From NCBI RefSeq assembly GCF_001426195.1, contig NZ_LMRS01000001.1:932501-996500 (forward strand): DNA of 64,000 nucleotides, in the 5' to 3' direction. The notes under the pieces were generated by a model. The model was not told the origin of the DNA and searched no databases. It saw only the letters and a program-made list of their open reading frames with translations. The position numbers and the translations under genes were made by a program. Source of the DNA: Sphingomonas sp. Leaf339 (lineage in GTDB: Bacteria; Pseudomonadota; Alphaproteobacteria; Sphingomonadales; Sphingomonadaceae). Each line of letters starts with the position of its first letter. Within the stretch, counting starts at the first letter, position 1. Shown piece by piece: positions 18,834 to 31,103 of this stretch.

Positions 18834-19208
18834 TTGGTCGACCTATCGCAATATCTGCCGATCCTGCTGTTCCTGGGCGTCGCGATTCTGCTTTCGAGCA
18901 TGTTCGTGTTCCTGCCCATGGCGGTCGGGCGGCTCACGGGCTCTCACAAGCCCAATGAGCAGAAGCTCGCCGAATATGAATGCGGGTTCCCCGCGTTCGA
19001 GGACCCGCGCAGCCAGTATGACGTGCGCTTCTATCTGGTCGCGATCCTTTTCATCATCTTCGATCTGGAAGCGGCATTCATCTATCCATGGGCGGTCAGC
19101 GTGTTCAGCATCGGCTGGACGGCGTGGATTTCAATGATGATCTTTATCGGCGAACTGGCTCTCGGCCTCGTCTATGCGTGGAAGAAGGGAGCGTTGGATT
19201 GGGAGTAG
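18834..19208 (+). CDS. nuoA: NADH-quinone oxidoreductase subunit A
   Basis: 124 aa, three transmembrane helices. Signature [43 protein letters not shown]. Membrane-arm subunit of complex I. TTG 18834 is the first start that gives [15 protein letters not shown]; no strong ribosome site is visible. First gene of the 14-gene operon. Confidence 0.96.
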   Translation: MVDLSQYLPILLFLGVAILLSSMFVFLPMAVGRLTGSHKPNEQKLAEYECGFPAFEDPRSQYDVRFYLVAILFIIFDLEAAFIYPWAVSVFSIGWTAWISMMIFIGELALGLVYAWKKGALDWE

Positions 19209-19213
19209 TCGAT

Positions 19214-19768
19214 ATGCACGCCGGTCCGGTCGAACTGCCGGTCGCGGCAGGCGCCAGCAGTCTGGTGCAGCCCGATCAGGGATTCTTCGACAGTCTGAAC
19301 GGCGAACTGACGGACAAGGGGTTCCTGGTCACTTCGACCGAGGAGCTCTTCCAATGGGCGCGCACCGGCAGCCTGTGGTGGATGACGTTTGGCCTCGCCT
19401 GCTGTGCGGTCGAGATGATCCACGTCAACATGCCGCGATACGATCTGGAGCGCTTCGGGGCGGCGCCACGGGCTTCTCCGCGCCAGTCGGACGTGATGAT
19501 CGTCGCGGGCACGCTCTGCAACAAGATGGCCCCGGCGCTTCGCCGCGTCTACGACCAGATGTCGGAACCGAAATACGTGATCTCCATGGGTAGCTGCGCC
19601 AATGGCGGTGGCTATTATCACTACAGCTATTCGGTGGTGCGCGGGTGCGATCGGATCGTGCCGGTCGATATCTATGTGCCGGGCTGCCCGCCGACTGCCG
19701 AGGCGCTGTTGTACGGCATTATGCAATTGCAGCGGAAGATTCGCCGCAGCGGGAGCATCGAACGGTGA
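19214..19768 (+). CDS. nuoB: NADH-quinone oxidoreductase subunit B
   Basis: 184 aa. Ligands of the N2 [4Fe-4S] cluster: the ACCAVEM pair, GTLC and [14 protein letters not shown]. This subunit passes electrons to quinone. ATG 19214 is preceded by GGGAG 9 bp upstream; a TTG at 19199 that overlaps the nuoA end is an alternative. Confidence 0.96.
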   Translation: MHAGPVELPVAAGASSLVQPDQGFFDSLNGELTDKGFLVTSTEELFQWARTGSLWWMTFGLACCAVEMIHVNMPRYDLERFGAAPRASPRQSDVMIVAGTLCNKMAPALRRVYDQMSEPKYVISMGSCANGGGYYHYSYSVVRGCDRIVPVDIYVPGCPPTAEALLYGIMQLQRKIRRSGSIER

Positions 19769-20610
19769 GGGCGCCGGCGCCGGCCTATGCCGCCGATCTG
19801 AACGAGTCGACGATCGATACGGCGCGTGAGGTAATCGGCGCTTCACTGGCCGATGCCTGGGTGCGGGTCGGTGAGGTGCAGCTGTATGTCCACCCCGACG
19901 GACTGGTCGAGGCGATGCGCGCACTGCGCGATGCGCCGGGGCTGGAATATCAGCAGCTGATGGAGATCGCCGGCGTCGATTACCCGCAGCGGGCCGAGCG
20001 GTTCGACGTCGTCTACAATCTTTTGTCGTTGACCCGGAACCATCGCCTGCAGGTGCATGTCGCGACCGATGAGGAACATGCGATCCCCTCCGTCACCGGG
20101 CTTTGGCCGGTTGCCGGCTGGCTGGAGCGTGAGGTCTATGATCTGTACGGCGTATTGTTCTCGGGCAATCAGGACCTTCGTCGTATCCTGACCGACTACG
20201 GATTTCGTGGCCATCCGCTGCGCAAGGACTTCCCGATGACAGGCTATACAGAGCTGCGCTATTCCGAGGAGGAAAAGCGGGTGGTTTATCAGCCGGTGTC
20301 GCTGGCGCAGGATTTCCGGACGTTCGACTTCCTAAGCCCGTGGGAAGGCGCCGGTTACACGTTGCCCGGCGACGAGAAGGCGGCGATGCCGCAGGCCAAG
20401 GGAGCGCAGACCCCGTTATCGGCCGACACGATCGTCAAGGCGGACGCGATGCAAAGCCAGTCGCAGACGGCCAAAGCATCAAGCGAGCCTTATGCCAAGA
20501 CGACGGCGGAAAGCACTGCCGACACGGGCAAAGGCGCGCCAAACCCCGATGCGAAACCCGAACCGGCCAATCCAGATGTCGTTCCCTCGAAGGGAGGGCA
20601 GAACCAGTGA
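19765..20610 (+). CDS. nuoC: NADH-quinone oxidoreductase subunit C, with long C-terminal tail
   Basis: 281 aa. The conserved 30-kDa domain ends near residue 200 (signature [37 protein letters not shown]). About 80 residues of low-complexity sequence rich in Ala, Lys, Ser, Thr and Pro follow and are not part of the usual domain. GTG 19765 overlaps the nuoB stop (GTGA). Hydrophilic peripheral-arm subunit next to NuoD. Confidence 0.95.
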   Translation: MRAPAPAYAADLNESTIDTAREVIGASLADAWVRVGEVQLYVHPDGLVEAMRALRDAPGLEYQQLMEIAGVDYPQRAERFDVVYNLLSLTRNHRLQVHVATDEEHAIPSVTGLWPVAGWLEREVYDLYGVLFSGNQDLRRILTDYGFRGHPLRKDFPMTGYTELRYSEEEKRVVYQPVSLAQDFRTFDFLSPWEGAGYTLPGDEKAAMPQAKGAQTPLSADTIVKADAMQSQSQTAKASSEPYAKTTAESTADTGKGAPNPDAKPEPANPDVVPSKGGQNQ

Positions 20611-21881
20611 GTGACGCTCCCGCCATGGCGCCGGTGACGACGACCATCGATCCGCATGTCGGCCAGATGCTGGGCCAGACCACGCCGTCCGATCCGACGA
20701 CCGGTGATGTGACGATCCAGAATTACACGATAAACTTCGGGCCCCAGCATCCGGCTGCACATGGCGTGCTGCGGCTCGTCATGGAGCTGGACGGCGAGAT
20801 CGTTGAGCGGATCGATCCGCATATCGGCCTGCTTCATCGCGGCACCGAGAAGCTGATCGAATACAAGACGTATATGCAGGCGTTGCCGTATTTCGACCGG
20901 CTCGATTACTGCTCGCCGCTGTGCATGGAGCACAGCTTCGTGCTGGCGATCGAAAAGCTGCTCGATCTGGAGGTGCCGGAGCGGGCGCAGTATCTGCGCG
21001 TGTTCTTCGCCGAGCTGACGCGGATCTCGAACCACATGCTCAATCTCGGCAGCCATGTGATGGACGTCGGCGCGATGACGCCGAACCTGTGGCTGTTCGA
21101 AATCCGCGAAGACTGCATGAATTTCTTCGAGCGCATGTCTGGTGCGCGGATGCATCATAATTACTTGCGGCCCGGCGGCGTCCATCAGGACGTGCCGTTG
21201 AAGCTGTTGACCGATATCGGCGACTGGCTCGACACGCGGTTGCCGCGTCTGTTCGAGGACGCGATCAGCCTCGTCGCCGACAACCGCATCTTTAAGCAGC
21301 GCAACGTCGATATCGCGACGGTGAGTCGCGACGACGCGATCGCCTGGGGCTTTTCGGGGCCGATGATCCGCGGATCGGGCATCCCCTGGGATCTACGCAA
21401 GTCGCAGCCCTATGACGTGTACGCCAAGATGGAATTCGACATTCCTGTCGGCACGCGGGGCGATTGCTATGACCGGTTCATGGTGCGCGTGGAAGAGGTT
21501 CGCCAGTCGGCGCGGATCATGAAGCAGTGCCTGCGCGACATGCCTGAGGGGCCGATTGCCAGCGACGATCGCAAGGTGGTGCCGCCCAAGCGCGCAGAGA
21601 TGAAGCGGTCGATGGAAGCGCTGATCCACCATTTCAAGCTGTACACCGAGGGCTTTCACGTCCCCGCCGGCGAGGTGTATGTCGCGACCGAAAGTCCCAA
21701 GGGAGAGTTCGGCGTGTTCCTGGTCGCGGATGGCACGAACAAGCCGTATCGCTGCAAGATCCGGCCGACCGCTTTCTCGCATCTGCAGGCAATGGATTTC
21801 ATGAGCCGCGGCCACATGCTGGCGGATACGACCGCCATCCTAGGCGCGATGGATATCGTTTTTGGTGAGTGTGATCGCTGA
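20607..21881 (+). CDS. nuoD: NADH-quinone oxidoreductase subunit D
   Basis: 424 aa. 49-kDa subunit lining the quinone site: [39 protein letters not shown], and the C-terminal [13 protein letters not shown] 20607 overlaps the nuoC stop; a purine-rich AGGGAGGG lies upstream. The N-terminus before the conserved domain ([19 protein letters not shown]) is somewhat longer than usual. Confidence 0.97.
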   Translation: MSDAPAMAPVTTTIDPHVGQMLGQTTPSDPTTGDVTIQNYTINFGPQHPAAHGVLRLVMELDGEIVERIDPHIGLLHRGTEKLIEYKTYMQALPYFDRLDYCSPLCMEHSFVLAIEKLLDLEVPERAQYLRVFFAELTRISNHMLNLGSHVMDVGAMTPNLWLFEIREDCMNFFERMSGARMHHNYLRPGGVHQDVPLKLLTDIGDWLDTRLPRLFEDAISLVADNRIFKQRNVDIATVSRDDAIAWGFSGPMIRGSGIPWDLRKSQPYDVYAKMEFDIPVGTRGDCYDRFMVRVEEVRQSARIMKQCLRDMPEGPIASDDRKVVPPKRAEMKRSMEALIHHFKLYTEGFHVPAGEVYVATESPKGEFGVFLVADGTNKPYRCKIRPTAFSHLQAMDFMSRGHMLADTTAILGAMDIVFGECDR

Positions 21882-22549
21882 TGGCTGACGCCGTTCATAT
21901 CCCCGACGAGGCCCAGACCCGCGCGCGCTGGGGCGCATTCGCGTGGAACGAGGAAAACCAGCGCAAGGCAAACGAGATTCTCGGGCGCTATCCCAAGGGT
22001 CGCGAGCAGTCGGCGTCCATCCCGTTCCTCGATCTGGCTCAGCGTCAGGTTGGTGCGGAGACGCAGACGCAAGGGTGGTTGCCGGTGCCGGTAATCGAAT
22101 TCGTCGCCCGCGCGATCGGTGTGCCGTACATGCGTGTGTACGAGGTCGCGACCTTCTACACGATGTTCAATCTGGCACCGGTCGGCCGGTATCACGTGCA
22201 AGTTTGCGGCACGACGCCGTGCATGCTGGCGGGCAGCGACGATGTGTTGGCGGCGTGCAAGAACCGCGGTCTGGTAAAGGGCGGCACAACGCCCGACGGG
22301 CTATTTACGCTGACCGAAGTCGAATGTCTGGGCACCTGCGCCAACGCGCCGATGGTTCAGATCAACGACGACAATTACGAAGACCTTGATTACGACCGCA
22401 CCGTCGCGGTGCTGGAGGCGCTGGCCAAGGGCGAGCATCCGGAAGCGGGCTCGACGATCGGCCGGCGTGCGAGTTGCCCCGAGGGTGGCCCGACGTCGCT
22501 GCACGAGATGGTCGATGCGAACCACGATTACCGGGGGGAGTGGGCGTAA
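21881..22549 (+). CDS. nuoE: NADH-quinone oxidoreductase subunit E
   Basis: 222 aa. The 24-kDa thioredoxin-like [2Fe-2S] subunit: cysteines in [14 protein letters not shown] and in [21 protein letters not shown] 21881 overlaps the nuoD stop (TGATG). Partner of NuoF in the NADH-oxidising module. Confidence 0.96.
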   Translation: MADAVHIPDEAQTRARWGAFAWNEENQRKANEILGRYPKGREQSASIPFLDLAQRQVGAETQTQGWLPVPVIEFVARAIGVPYMRVYEVATFYTMFNLAPVGRYHVQVCGTTPCMLAGSDDVLAACKNRGLVKGGTTPDGLFTLTEVECLGTCANAPMVQINDDNYEDLDYDRTVAVLEALAKGEHPEAGSTIGRRASCPEGGPTSLHEMVDANHDYRGEWA

Positions 22550-23850
22550 TGCTCGCCGATAAGGATCGTATCTTCACCAACGTCTATGGCTTCCAGTCAT
22601 GGAAGTTGGACGCGGCGCGTGCGCGTGGTGATTGGGACAATACGAAGGCGCTGCTCGAACTCGGCAACGACAAGATCATCGACGTCGTCAAGGCATCGGG
22701 CCTGCGCGGTCGTGGTGGTGCGGGCTTTCCGACCGGCACAAAGTGGTCGTTCATGCCCAAGGAGCCGAAGGCGGAGCGGCCGAACTTCCTGGTCATAAAC
22801 GCCGATGAATCTGAGCCTGGCAGCTGCAAGGATCGGGAGATCATCCGCCACGATCCGCACAAGCTGATCGAAGGCGCACTGGTCGCCGGTTTTGCGATGC
22901 GTGCGCGGGCGGCCTATATCTATATCCGCGGCGAATACATCCGCGAAGCCGAGACGTTGTTTGCGGCGGTGGCCGAGGCGTACGACGCCAGGCTGATCGG
23001 CAAGAACGCTTGTGGTTCGGGTTATGACTTCGACGTCTTCGTTCATCGTGGCGCAGGCGCATACATTTGCGGCGAAGAAACCGCTATGCTGGAGTCGCTG
23101 GAAGGCAAGAAGGGCCAGCCGCGACTGAAGCCGCCATTCCCAGCCGGCGCCGGCCTTTATGGCTGCCCGACGACGGTCAACAACGTCGAATCGATCGCGG
23201 TCGCACCGACGATCCTGCGGCGCGGGGCCGAGTGGTTTTCCAGCTTCGGCGCGGAGAACAATCGCGGCACCAAGCTGTTCCAGATCAGCGGACATGTGAA
23301 CAAGCCCTGCGTTGTCGAGGAGGCCATGTCGATCTCTTTCCGCGAACTGATAGAGACGCATTGTGGCGGTATCCGCGGCGGCTGGGACAATCTGCTTGCG
23401 GTTATCCCTGGCGGATCGTCGGTGCCGCTGGTGCCGGCCGCGCAGATCATGGATTGCGCGATGGATTTCGATGGCCTTAAGGCTGTCGGATCGGGCCTCG
23501 GCACCGCGGCGATCATCGTCATGGACAAGTCGACGGACATCGTCCGCGCGATCAGTCGCATCAGCTATTTCTATAAGCACGAAAGTTGCGGCCAATGCAC
23601 GCCCTGTCGTGAGGGGACCGGCTGGATGTGGCGCGTGATGGAGCGGCTGCGCACCGGTGACGCCGAGCTGTCCGAGATTGACATGCTGCAACAGGTGACC
23701 AAGCAGGTCGAAGGTCATTCGATCTGCGCGCTGGGCGATGCCGCGGCATGGCCGATCCAGGGGCTCATCAAGCATTTCCGGCCAGAATTGGAACGCCGGA
23801 TCGTTGAGCGCGGGGGTGACGTGGCACCGATGCAGGAGGCGGCGGAGTGA
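22549..23850 (+). CDS. nuoF: NADH-quinone oxidoreductase subunit F
   Basis: 433 aa. NADH- and FMN-binding glycine-rich [31 protein letters not shown], and the N3 cluster cysteines [12 protein letters not shown] plus the later [12 protein letters not shown]. Entry point for electrons from NADH. ATG 22549 overlaps the nuoE stop (TAATG). Confidence 0.97.
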   Translation: MLADKDRIFTNVYGFQSWKLDAARARGDWDNTKALLELGNDKIIDVVKASGLRGRGGAGFPTGTKWSFMPKEPKAERPNFLVINADESEPGSCKDREIIRHDPHKLIEGALVAGFAMRARAAYIYIRGEYIREAETLFAAVAEAYDARLIGKNACGSGYDFDVFVHRGAGAYICGEETAMLESLEGKKGQPRLKPPFPAGAGLYGCPTTVNNVESIAVAPTILRRGAEWFSSFGAENNRGTKLFQISGHVNKPCVVEEAMSISFRELIETHCGGIRGGWDNLLAVIPGGSSVPLVPAAQIMDCAMDFDGLKAVGSGLGTAAIIVMDKSTDIVRAISRISYFYKHESCGQCTPCREGTGWMWRVMERLRTGDAELSEIDMLQQVTKQVEGHSICALGDAAAWPIQGLIKHFRPELERRIVERGGDVAPMQEAAE

Positions 23851-24533
23851 AACGTTTAATAGCCTCCGGGTTGATGCTTCTGTCTGCATTGGGCACGTCG
23901 GAAGCACAGCAGCGGGAAACCGATACGGGATCTCATGTTACGGTGCCCTATCGTGCGCGCATTACCGACGCGGCTAATGTCACTGCAGCGGATCGCGGGC
24001 GCATGGTGATGCAAATGTTTGCGAGTTGTGTACTGGACCGATCTAGCCGGCAGGTTGCGGTGGCACTGGCAGAATCAACGGAGTCGGACCAAGCCGCTGG
24101 TCTCATAAAACTTGCAAATAGTGATTGCCTAGACAGCGGTGAAATTCGATTTCAACAAATCTTTTTGCGCGGTGCAATATTTACCGAGCTATATCGCAGG
24201 CGCGAGGCCGGTCGGGCTGGCCAGCCAGCTTTGGTCGGATACGATCTGACGCAGGCTGCGGGGGCCACAGGAAAGTCTCAGGTCTATTGGTGGCTGATGG
24301 ACTTGGCAGATTGTGTGGTTGCAAAAGATCGGGCTGCGGCAAAACGTTTTGTGGTGGCTCCGGTGGTTGGCGCGGAAGAGTCCGCTGCGTTAACGAACTT
24401 GACGCCTTCGCTCGGCCCTTGTGTTACGGCTGACCAGAAAATCGGATTAAACCGCGCGGTAATAAAAGGCGCACTTGCCGAGGTATTGTACCGAGGGGCT
24501 AAGCCCTCGATCGCTGCCGAAAGAAAGAATTAG
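23847..24533 (+). CDS. Unknown secreted protein inside the nuo operon
   Basis: 228 aa, starting at a GTG that overlaps the nuoF stop and ending 3 bp before nuoG, so it is cotranscribed. A signal peptide ([20 protein letters not shown]) is followed by a soluble, mainly helical domain with paired cysteines ([38 protein letters not shown]). The DNA is visibly more AT-rich than nuoF and nuoG. Not a complex I subunit; similar cysteine-spaced exported proteins occur in sphingomonads (recollection). Function unknown. Confidence 0.85.
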   Translation: MKRLIASGLMLLSALGTSEAQQRETDTGSHVTVPYRARITDAANVTAADRGRMVMQMFASCVLDRSSRQVAVALAESTESDQAAGLIKLANSDCLDSGEIRFQQIFLRGAIFTELYRRREAGRAGQPALVGYDLTQAAGATGKSQVYWWLMDLADCVVAKDRAAAKRFVVAPVVGAEESAALTNLTPSLGPCVTADQKIGLNRAVIKGALAEVLYRGAKPSIAAERKN

Positions 24534-24536
24534 GCG

Positions 24537-26531
24537 ATGCCCAAGCTGAAAGTAGACGGGATCGAGGTTGAGGTGCCGGCCGGCGCCACGGTCCTTCAGG
24601 CATGTGAAGCGGCGGGGAAGGAAATCCCGCGGTTCTGCTATCACGAGCGACTGTCGATCGCCGGCAATTGCCGCATGTGCTTGGTTGAGGTGAAGCCCGG
24701 TCCGCCGAAGCCGCAGGCATCCTGCGCCTTGCCGGCTGCGGACAATCAGGAAGTCTTCACGACTACGCCGATGGTCAAGCATGCCCGTGAGGGCATCATG
24801 GAATTCCTGCTCATCAATCATCCGCTCGATTGCCCGATCTGCGATCAGGGTGGCGAGTGTGATCTGCAGGACCAGTCGGTCGCCTATGGTCGCGGTGCGT
24901 CTCGTTACGACGAGAACAAGCGTGCGGTTACCGAAAAATATATGGGTCCGATCGTGAAGACGATCATGACCCGCTGCATCCAGTGCACGCGCTGCATCCG
25001 CTTTGCGGAGGAAGTCGCGGGCGTGGAGGAGATCGGTGCGATCTACCGCGGCGAGAACATGCAGATCACCAGCTATCTCGAAGAAGCGGTGACGAGCGAA
25101 CTGAGCGGCAACGTGGTCGATCTGTGCCCGGTCGGCGCATTGACGTCGAAGCCCTACGCGTATGAGGCGCGGCCGTGGGAGTTGCGCCGGACGCTGACGA
25201 TCGACGTGATGGATGCGGTCGGCACCAACATCCGGCTCGACAGCCGTGGTCGGCAAGTGCTGCGCTGCGTTCCGCGGATCAACGAGGACGTGAACGAGGA
25301 ATGGGCTTCGGACAAGACGCGCCATGCCGTCGACGGTCTGGTGCGCCAGCGGCTCGATCGGCCATTCGTTCGGCGTGAAGGCAAGCTGGTCGCGGCGACC
25401 TGGGACGAGGCATTCGCTGCGATTGCAGCGGTCGATCACGGCGGCAGCGTTGCAGCGATCGCGGGCGATCTGGTCGATTGCGAGACGATGTATGCGGCCA
25501 AGGCACTCGTCCGCGCGCTGGGCTCCGATCTGCTCGAAGGCCGGCAGACGGGCATGGATTACGATACGTCGTCCATGGCGGCGGTGAATTTCAATACGAC
25601 GATCGCCGGCACCGAAGAAGCGGACGCGATCCTGCTGATCGGCACCAACCTGCGGTGGGAAGCGCCGCTGGTGAACACGCGCATCCGCAAAGCGATCAAG
25701 AAGGGCGCCAAGATTTTTGCCGTCGGGCCGGAGACGGACCTGACGTATAAACTGGAATGGCTGGGCGCTGACCTGTCGGTGCTGGGTGACCTGCCGGAAG
25801 TTGTCGTCGACACCTTTGCCAACGCGAAGAAGCCGATGGTCATCGTCGGCGGCGCCGCGCTGAAGGGTGCGCATGGCGCGGCCTTGAAGCTGGTCGACAC
25901 ACTCGGACTGGTGAAGGATGGCTGGAACGGCTTCAACGTCGTTCACATGGCCGCCTCCCGGATGGGCGGCCTGATGCTGGGCTATGCGCAGAAGGGCGGC
26001 ATCGCCGACCTGACCCAGGCTAAGCTGGCGTTCTTCCTCGGCGCCGATGAGGTGAATTTCAGTCATTTCGGCGGGTTCAAGGTTTATGTCGGTCACCACG
26101 GCGACAAGGGCGCGGCGCATGCCGACGTCGTATTGCCGGGTGTCAGCTATGCAGAGAAGTCGGGCACGTGGGTCAACCTCGAAGGGCGCGTCCAGCGTGG
26201 TGAGCGGGCGGTGTTCGCCCCCGGCGATGCGCGCGACGACTGGAGCATCTTCCGCGCGCTGTCGGACACGATGGGCGTGACCTTGCCGTTCGACAGCTTC
26301 GCCGGCGTTCGAGAGGCGATGTACGCGGAGGTGCCAGCGTTGCGCGAGCAGGGACTGGCCACGTTCGATTGGGCAGTGCCGGCGATCGACGGCAAGGCGT
26401 TTGGCGTGCTGGAGGGGTATCCGATCAAGGATTTCTATCTGACCAATGCCATCTGCCGGGCGAGCCCGACGATGCAACGCTGCTCGGCTGAACTGATCCA
26501 TGGCGAGACGTTCGCGGAGGCCGCGGAGTGA
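24537..26531 (+). CDS. nuoG: NADH-quinone oxidoreductase subunit G
   Basis: 664 aa. N-terminal [2Fe-2S] ferredoxin domain ([19 protein letters not shown]), [16 protein letters not shown] and [18 protein letters not shown] cluster motifs, then a molybdopterin-oxidoreductase-like domain. The 75-kDa subunit carries several Fe-S clusters of the electron chain. ATG 24537 follows the unknown secreted gene by 3 bp. Confidence 0.97.
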   Translation: MPKLKVDGIEVEVPAGATVLQACEAAGKEIPRFCYHERLSIAGNCRMCLVEVKPGPPKPQASCALPAADNQEVFTTTPMVKHAREGIMEFLLINHPLDCPICDQGGECDLQDQSVAYGRGASRYDENKRAVTEKYMGPIVKTIMTRCIQCTRCIRFAEEVAGVEEIGAIYRGENMQITSYLEEAVTSELSGNVVDLCPVGALTSKPYAYEARPWELRRTLTIDVMDAVGTNIRLDSRGRQVLRCVPRINEDVNEEWASDKTRHAVDGLVRQRLDRPFVRREGKLVAATWDEAFAAIAAVDHGGSVAAIAGDLVDCETMYAAKALVRALGSDLLEGRQTGMDYDTSSMAAVNFNTTIAGTEEADAILLIGTNLRWEAPLVNTRIRKAIKKGAKIFAVGPETDLTYKLEWLGADLSVLGDLPEVVVDTFANAKKPMVIVGGAALKGAHGAALKLVDTLGLVKDGWNGFNVVHMAASRMGGLMLGYAQKGGIADLTQAKLAFFLGADEVNFSHFGGFKVYVGHHGDKGAAHADVVLPGVSYAEKSGTWVNLEGRVQRGERAVFAPGDARDDWSIFRALSDTMGVTLPFDSFAGVREAMYAEVPALREQGLATFDWAVPAIDGKAFGVLEGYPIKDFYLTNAICRASPTMQRCSAELIHGETFAEAAE

Positions 26532-27583
26532 CGAGCTTCTTCAATACAACGGTCGGCCTCCCTTATGGCTGGGCATGGTTCGTCGCGACCATCGTCGGTA
26601 TTCTGGCGATTGCCCTGCCGCTGATGCTGGCGGTAGCGATGATCATCTATGCCGATCGAAAGATCTGGGCCGCGATGGCGCTGCGTCGCGGCCCGAACGT
26701 CGTCGGTCCCTTCGGTCTGTTGCAGTCGTTCGCGGACGGCCTGAAGGTTTTCCTGCAGGAAACGATCATTCCGTCGGCGGCGAACAAGGGTCTGTTCCTG
26801 ATCGCGCCGATCATCACCTTCACGGTCGCCTTGATCGTGTGGGCGGTGGTGCCTTTTCAGGCGGGCGTCGTGCTGGCCGACATCAATGTCGGATTAATGT
26901 ATGTGCTCGCGGCGTCGTCGCTTGGGGTGTACGGCATCATCCTTGCGGGTTGGGCGTCAAATTCCAAATACCCTTTCTACTCCGCCCTGCGTGCGGCCGC
27001 GCAAATGGTCAGCTATGAAGTGGCGATTGGCTTCATCCTGATCTCAGTTGTCTTGTGGTCGGGAACGTTCAACCTCAGTGGCATTGTGCTGGCGCAGAAG
27101 GGCGTGCTGAACACGCCGATCAACGGCTTCTTCCTCAACCCGCTGCTGTTTCCGATGGCGATCATGTTTCTGATCTCGTCATTGGCCGAAACGCAGCGCG
27201 CGCCGTTCGATCTGACCGAAGCGGAATCGGAACTGGTCGCTGGATATCAGACCGAATATTCGTCGATGAGCTTCGCGCTCTACTGGTTGGGGGAATACGC
27301 CAACGTCATCCTGATGTGCGTGCTGAACGCGACGCTGTTCTGGGGCGGCTGGTTGCCGCCGCTCGACTGGGCGCCGCTCTATGCCGTGCCAGGAATCATC
27401 TGGCTGTTCGCCAAGATGATGTTCTTTTTCTTCGTGTTCAGCTGGATCAAGGCGACCGTGCCACGGTACCGCTATGACCAACTGATGCGGCTAGGCTGGA
27501 AGATCTTCCTGCCCGTGTCGCTGTTCTGGGTTTTCCTCGTGTCGGGTGTCCTCATGTGGATGCGCGTAGGATTCGGGTCATGA
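26528..27583 (+). CDS. nuoH: NADH-quinone oxidoreductase subunit H
   Basis: 351 aa, about eight transmembrane helices. Signatures: ERK-like [23 protein letters not shown] and [28 protein letters not shown], which lines the quinone tunnel. Overlaps nuoG (GTGA). Links the peripheral and membrane arms. Confidence 0.97.
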   Translation: MTSFFNTTVGLPYGWAWFVATIVGILAIALPLMLAVAMIIYADRKIWAAMALRRGPNVVGPFGLLQSFADGLKVFLQETIIPSAANKGLFLIAPIITFTVALIVWAVVPFQAGVVLADINVGLMYVLAASSLGVYGIILAGWASNSKYPFYSALRAAAQMVSYEVAIGFILISVVLWSGTFNLSGIVLAQKGVLNTPINGFFLNPLLFPMAIMFLISSLAETQRAPFDLTEAESELVAGYQTEYSSMSFALYWLGEYANVILMCVLNATLFWGGWLPPLDWAPLYAVPGIIWLFAKMMFFFFVFSWIKATVPRYRYDQLMRLGWKIFLPVSLFWVFLVSGVLMWMRVGFGS

Positions 27584-28065
27584 GTGTCGCGCAGATCATC
27601 AAGTCGTTTACGCTGTGGGAGTTCGTTAAGGCGCATGCGCTGACGCTGCGATACTTCTTCAAGGCGAAGGCGACGATCAACTATCCGTACGAGCGCAATC
27701 CAGTCAGCGCCCGTTTCCGTGGTGAGCATGCCCTGCGCCGCTACCCAAATGGTGAGGAGCGATGCATCGCGTGCAAGCTGTGCGAGGCGGTTTGCCCGGC
27801 GCAGGCAATTACGATCGAGGCTGAGCCGCGTGACGACGGCAGCCGTCGCACCACGCGTTACGATATCGACATGACCAAGTGCATCTTTTGCGGCCTGTGT
27901 CAGGAAGCGTGCCCAGTGGACGCCATCGTCGAGGGACCGAATTACGAATATTCGACCGAAACGCGGGAAGAACTGATCTACGACAAATCCAAGCTGCTCG
28001 ATAATGGCGATCGTTGGGAGCGCACGCTTGCAGCAAACCTTGCCGCCGACGCGCCGTACCGTTAA
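27580..28065 (+). CDS. nuoI: NADH-quinone oxidoreductase subunit I
   Basis: 161 aa. Two [4Fe-4S] ferredoxin motifs, [12 protein letters not shown] and [15 protein letters not shown] 27580 overlaps the nuoH stop (ATGA). The N-terminal helix ([15 protein letters not shown]) packs on the membrane arm. Confidence 0.97.
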   Translation: MSVAQIIKSFTLWEFVKAHALTLRYFFKAKATINYPYERNPVSARFRGEHALRRYPNGEERCIACKLCEAVCPAQAITIEAEPRDDGSRRTTRYDIDMTKCIFCGLCQEACPVDAIVEGPNYEYSTETREELIYDKSKLLDNGDRWERTLAANLAADAPYR

Positions 28066-28111
28066 TGCGCGCCCTCGTTCGTTCCAGCGGTAGGCAAGGG
28101 GGCCTAACCGA

Positions 28112-28723
28112 GTGATCCAGGCAATCGCCTTTTATTTGTTCGCCTTCGTGGTGATTCTGTCGGGTGCGTTGACGATCGCGTCGCGCAACCCGGTGCATTC
28201 GGTCATGTGGTTGATTCTGGCGTTCTTCAACGCGGCAGGCCTAATGGTGCTTGTCGGCGCGGAGTTCATCGCGATGCTACTGGTGATCGTTTATGTCGGT
28301 GCGGTCGCCGTGCTTTTCCTGTTCGTGGTGATGATGCTCGACATCGATTTCGCCGAAATGCGAGCAGGTGTCGCGCGATATGCGGGTATCGGGCTGGCCG
28401 TCGCGGTGGCGCTGGCGGCCGAAGTGATGATCGCGGTGGGTGCATGGAGCGCCGGTAAGATCGACCTGACGCGCCGCGCGGCGCCAATTGATCCGGTGAC
28501 GCCCAACATTCAGGCGATCGGCACGCTGTTGTATACGCGGTATGTCTTTATCTTCGAAGCAGCAGGCTTCGTTCTGCTCGTCGCGATGATCGGTGCGATC
28601 GTGTTGACCCATCGTGAGCGGTCGGGTTCGCGCTTCCAGAACGTCGCGCGCCAGAACGCGCGTCGGCCGCAGGATGCGACCCGCAATGTCCAACCGCCCG
28701 TCGGGCAGGGGGTGCAGTTGTGA
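28112..28723 (+). CDS. nuoJ: NADH-quinone oxidoreductase subunit J
   Basis: 203 aa with five hydrophobic helices; conserved [34 protein letters not shown] start at 28112. The last 45 residues are a polar, Arg- and Asn-rich tail. A 46-bp gap separates it from nuoI. Confidence 0.95.
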   Translation: MIQAIAFYLFAFVVILSGALTIASRNPVHSVMWLILAFFNAAGLMVLVGAEFIAMLLVIVYVGAVAVLFLFVVMMLDIDFAEMRAGVARYAGIGLAVAVALAAEVMIAVGAWSAGKIDLTRRAAPIDPVTPNIQAIGTLLYTRYVFIFEAAGFVLLVAMIGAIVLTHRERSGSRFQNVARQNARRPQDATRNVQPPVGQGVQL

Positions 28724-29025
28724 TCGGGATGGTCCATTATCTGGTCGTCTCGGCGATCCTGTTCACCATGGGGGTGTTGGGCATCTTTGTGAACCGCAAG
28801 AACCTGATCGTCATCTTGATGGCGATCGAACTGATCCTGCTGGCGGTGAACATCAATTTCGTCGCCTTTTCGTCCTATCTCGGTGATCTGGTCGGGCAGG
28901 TGTTTGCGATGTTCGTGTTGACCGTCGCCGCTGGCGAAGCTGCGATCGGGCTCGCGATTCTTGTGATCTATTTCCGTGGCCGCGGCACTATCGCGGTCGA
29001 CGACGTCAACCGGATGAAGGGATAA
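28720..29025 (+). CDS. nuoK: NADH-quinone oxidoreductase subunit K
   Basis: 101 aa, three transmembrane helices with the conserved Glu in [18 protein letters not shown] and the second in [20 protein letters not shown] 28720 overlaps the nuoJ stop (GTGA). Confidence 0.96.
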   Translation: MIGMVHYLVVSAILFTMGVLGIFVNRKNLIVILMAIELILLAVNINFVAFSSYLGDLVGQVFAMFVLTVAAGEAAIGLAILVIYFRGRGTIAVDDVNRMKG

Positions 29026-29029
29026 ACGG

Positions 29030-31096
29030 TTGATCCTTCTGATCGTCTTCTTGCCGCTGCTTGCTGCGGCGATCGCGGGGCTGGGCAATAAAGCGCTTGG
29101 CTTCCTGCCGACGAAGCTTCTGACCACGGGCGCGCTGTTCGTGTCGTGCGCGCTGTCATGGCCGGTCTTCATCGGCTTTCTGTCGGGGTCCTCGACCGCC
29201 AGCGTGACGCCGGTCCTGACATGGATCGTGTCTGGCAATATGAGCGTCGATTGGGCACTTCGCGTTGATGCGCTGACCGCGGTGATGCTGGTCGTCATCA
29301 CCAGCGTCTCTGCTCTCGTCCACCTCTATAGCTGGGGCTATATGAGCGAGGACCCCGATCAGCCGCGGTTCTTTGCCTATTTATCCCTGTTCACGTTCGC
29401 GATGCTGATGCTCGTGACGGCAGACAGCCTGGTGCAGATGTTTTTCGGTTGGGAGGGCGTCGGTCTGGCGTCGTACCTGTTGATCGGTTTTTGGTTCCGC
29501 AAGCCGTCCGCCAATGCTGCGGCGATCAAAGCGTTTGTGGTCAACCGCGTCGGTGATCTCGGTTTTATGCTGGGCATCTTCGGCACATTCTTGGTTTTTG
29601 GCACAGTCTCGATCCCTGATATCCTGGCGGCGGCACCAGGCATGGCTGGATCAACCATTGGCTTCCTTGGCCATCGGTTCGATACGATGACAATTCTGTG
29701 CCTGCTGTTGTTCGTTGGAGCGATGGGGAAGTCGGCACAGCTCGGGCTACATACGTGGCTGCCGGATGCGATGGAGGGACCAACGCCGGTGTCGGCGCTG
29801 ATTCATGCCGCGACGATGGTCACTGCCGGCGTGTTTATGGTGTGCCGCCTTTCGCCGATGTTCGAGATCGCACCTGTTGCGCTCGACGTCGTGCGCTTCG
29901 TCGGTGCCGCAACGTGCTTGTTCGCGGCCACCTGCGGGTTGGTGCAGACGGACATCAAGCGAGTGATCGCGTATTCGACCTGCTCGCAACTCGGCTACAT
30001 GTTCTTCGCGGCGGGCGTCGGGGCGTATGGCGCCGCGATGTTCCACCTCTTCACGCACGCTTTTTTCAAGGCGCTGTTGTTCTTGGGTGCAGGCTCGGTA
30101 ATCCATGCGATGCACCATGAGCAGGACATGCGCTATTATGGCGGGCTGCGGAAAGAGATCCCGGTGACATTCTGGGCGATGATGATGGGTACGTTGGCGA
30201 TCACTGGCGTCGGTCTTCCCGCCGTGTTCGGCAACCCGCTCGGGATCGGTTTCGCCGGCTTCCATTCGAAGGACGCGATCATTGAAGCGGGTTGGGCAGC
30301 CGGGCAGCCGGGAGTCTGGTTCGTTGGAGTTCTTGTGGCGGGGCTGACCAGTTTTTATTCGTGGCGCGTCATGTTCCTGACCTTTTGGGGCAAGCCCCGC
30401 TGGGCCGAATCCGAGCACATTCAACATTTACTGCATGATGCACATGGCCATGGCGATCATGGCGAGACGCATGATCATGACATGAGCCATGAGGGTCACG
30501 TTTCTGCTGGGCATCATCCATCGACCGGCACCGGCGGATACCATCCGCACGAGAGTCCTTTGCCGATGTTGGTCCCACTGGTGATCCTGTCGATCGGAGC
30601 GATCGCTGCGGGGTTCGTCTTCCACGGCTATTTCATCGAACCCGAATCGGGCGAGCGTTTTTGGCGTGGAGCGATCGCATTTCGCGAGCATCTGATGCAT
30701 TCGATGCATGAGGTACCGGTGGCAATCAAATTGTCGGCGACGATCGCGATGCTGCTGGGGCTGCTTACCGCTTGGTATGCCTATATTCGCAACACGGAAT
30801 TCCCGGTCGTCATGGCAGCGCAGTTCCGGGTGTTGTACGGGTTCTTGCTGCACAAATGGTATTTTGACGAGCTGTACCATCTTATCTTTGTGCGTCCCGC
30901 ATTCGCGATCGGCCGTTTGCTCTGGCATCGTGGTGATGAGCAGACGATCGACCGGTTCGGGCCAAATGGTTCGGCGTGGTTGGTTCAATGGGGCGCGCGC
31001 GGGGCGGCTAAGCTTCAGTCGGGGTATCTCTATTCCTATGCGTTCGTCATGTTGATCGGGCTAACTGCCGCGGTCACCTGGGCCATTGCAGGTTGA
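29030..31096 (+). CDS. nuoL: NADH-quinone oxidoreductase subunit L, with His-rich loop
   Basis: 688 aa antiporter-like subunit with about 16 helices. Key residues are in [18 protein letters not shown] and [33 protein letters not shown] start at 29030 with AAGGGA upstream. Residues about 463-507 form a loop with 14 histidines in some 45 positions ([16 protein letters not shown] and neighbours), a length and composition beyond the core fold. Confidence 0.97.
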   Translation: MILLIVFLPLLAAAIAGLGNKALGFLPTKLLTTGALFVSCALSWPVFIGFLSGSSTASVTPVLTWIVSGNMSVDWALRVDALTAVMLVVITSVSALVHLYSWGYMSEDPDQPRFFAYLSLFTFAMLMLVTADSLVQMFFGWEGVGLASYLLIGFWFRKPSANAAAIKAFVVNRVGDLGFMLGIFGTFLVFGTVSIPDILAAAPGMAGSTIGFLGHRFDTMTILCLLLFVGAMGKSAQLGLHTWLPDAMEGPTPVSALIHAATMVTAGVFMVCRLSPMFEIAPVALDVVRFVGAATCLFAATCGLVQTDIKRVIAYSTCSQLGYMFFAAGVGAYGAAMFHLFTHAFFKALLFLGAGSVIHAMHHEQDMRYYGGLRKEIPVTFWAMMMGTLAITGVGLPAVFGNPLGIGFAGFHSKDAIIEAGWAAGQPGVWFVGVLVAGLTSFYSWRVMFLTFWGKPRWAESEHIQHLLHDAHGHGDHGETHDHDMSHEGHVSAGHHPSTGTGGYHPHESPLPMLVPLVILSIGAIAAGFVFHGYFIEPESGERFWRGAIAFREHLMHSMHEVPVAIKLSATIAMLLGLLTAWYAYIRNTEFPVVMAAQFRVLYGFLLHKWYFDELYHLIFVRPAFAIGRLLWHRGDEQTIDRFGPNGSAWLVQWGARGAAKLQSGYLYSYAFVMLIGLTAAVTWAIAG

Positions 31097-31103
31097 TCGG
31101 CTG

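Noticed and set aside
22597..23907. 436-aa minus-strand open frame opposite nuoF
   Set aside because: Antisense shadow of a certain gene; composition is unlike a protein.
24447..26501. 684-aa minus-strand open frame opposite nuoG
   Set aside because: It mirrors the GC-rich third-position pattern of nuoG, has His/Arg/Gln-rich nonsense composition and no family motif.
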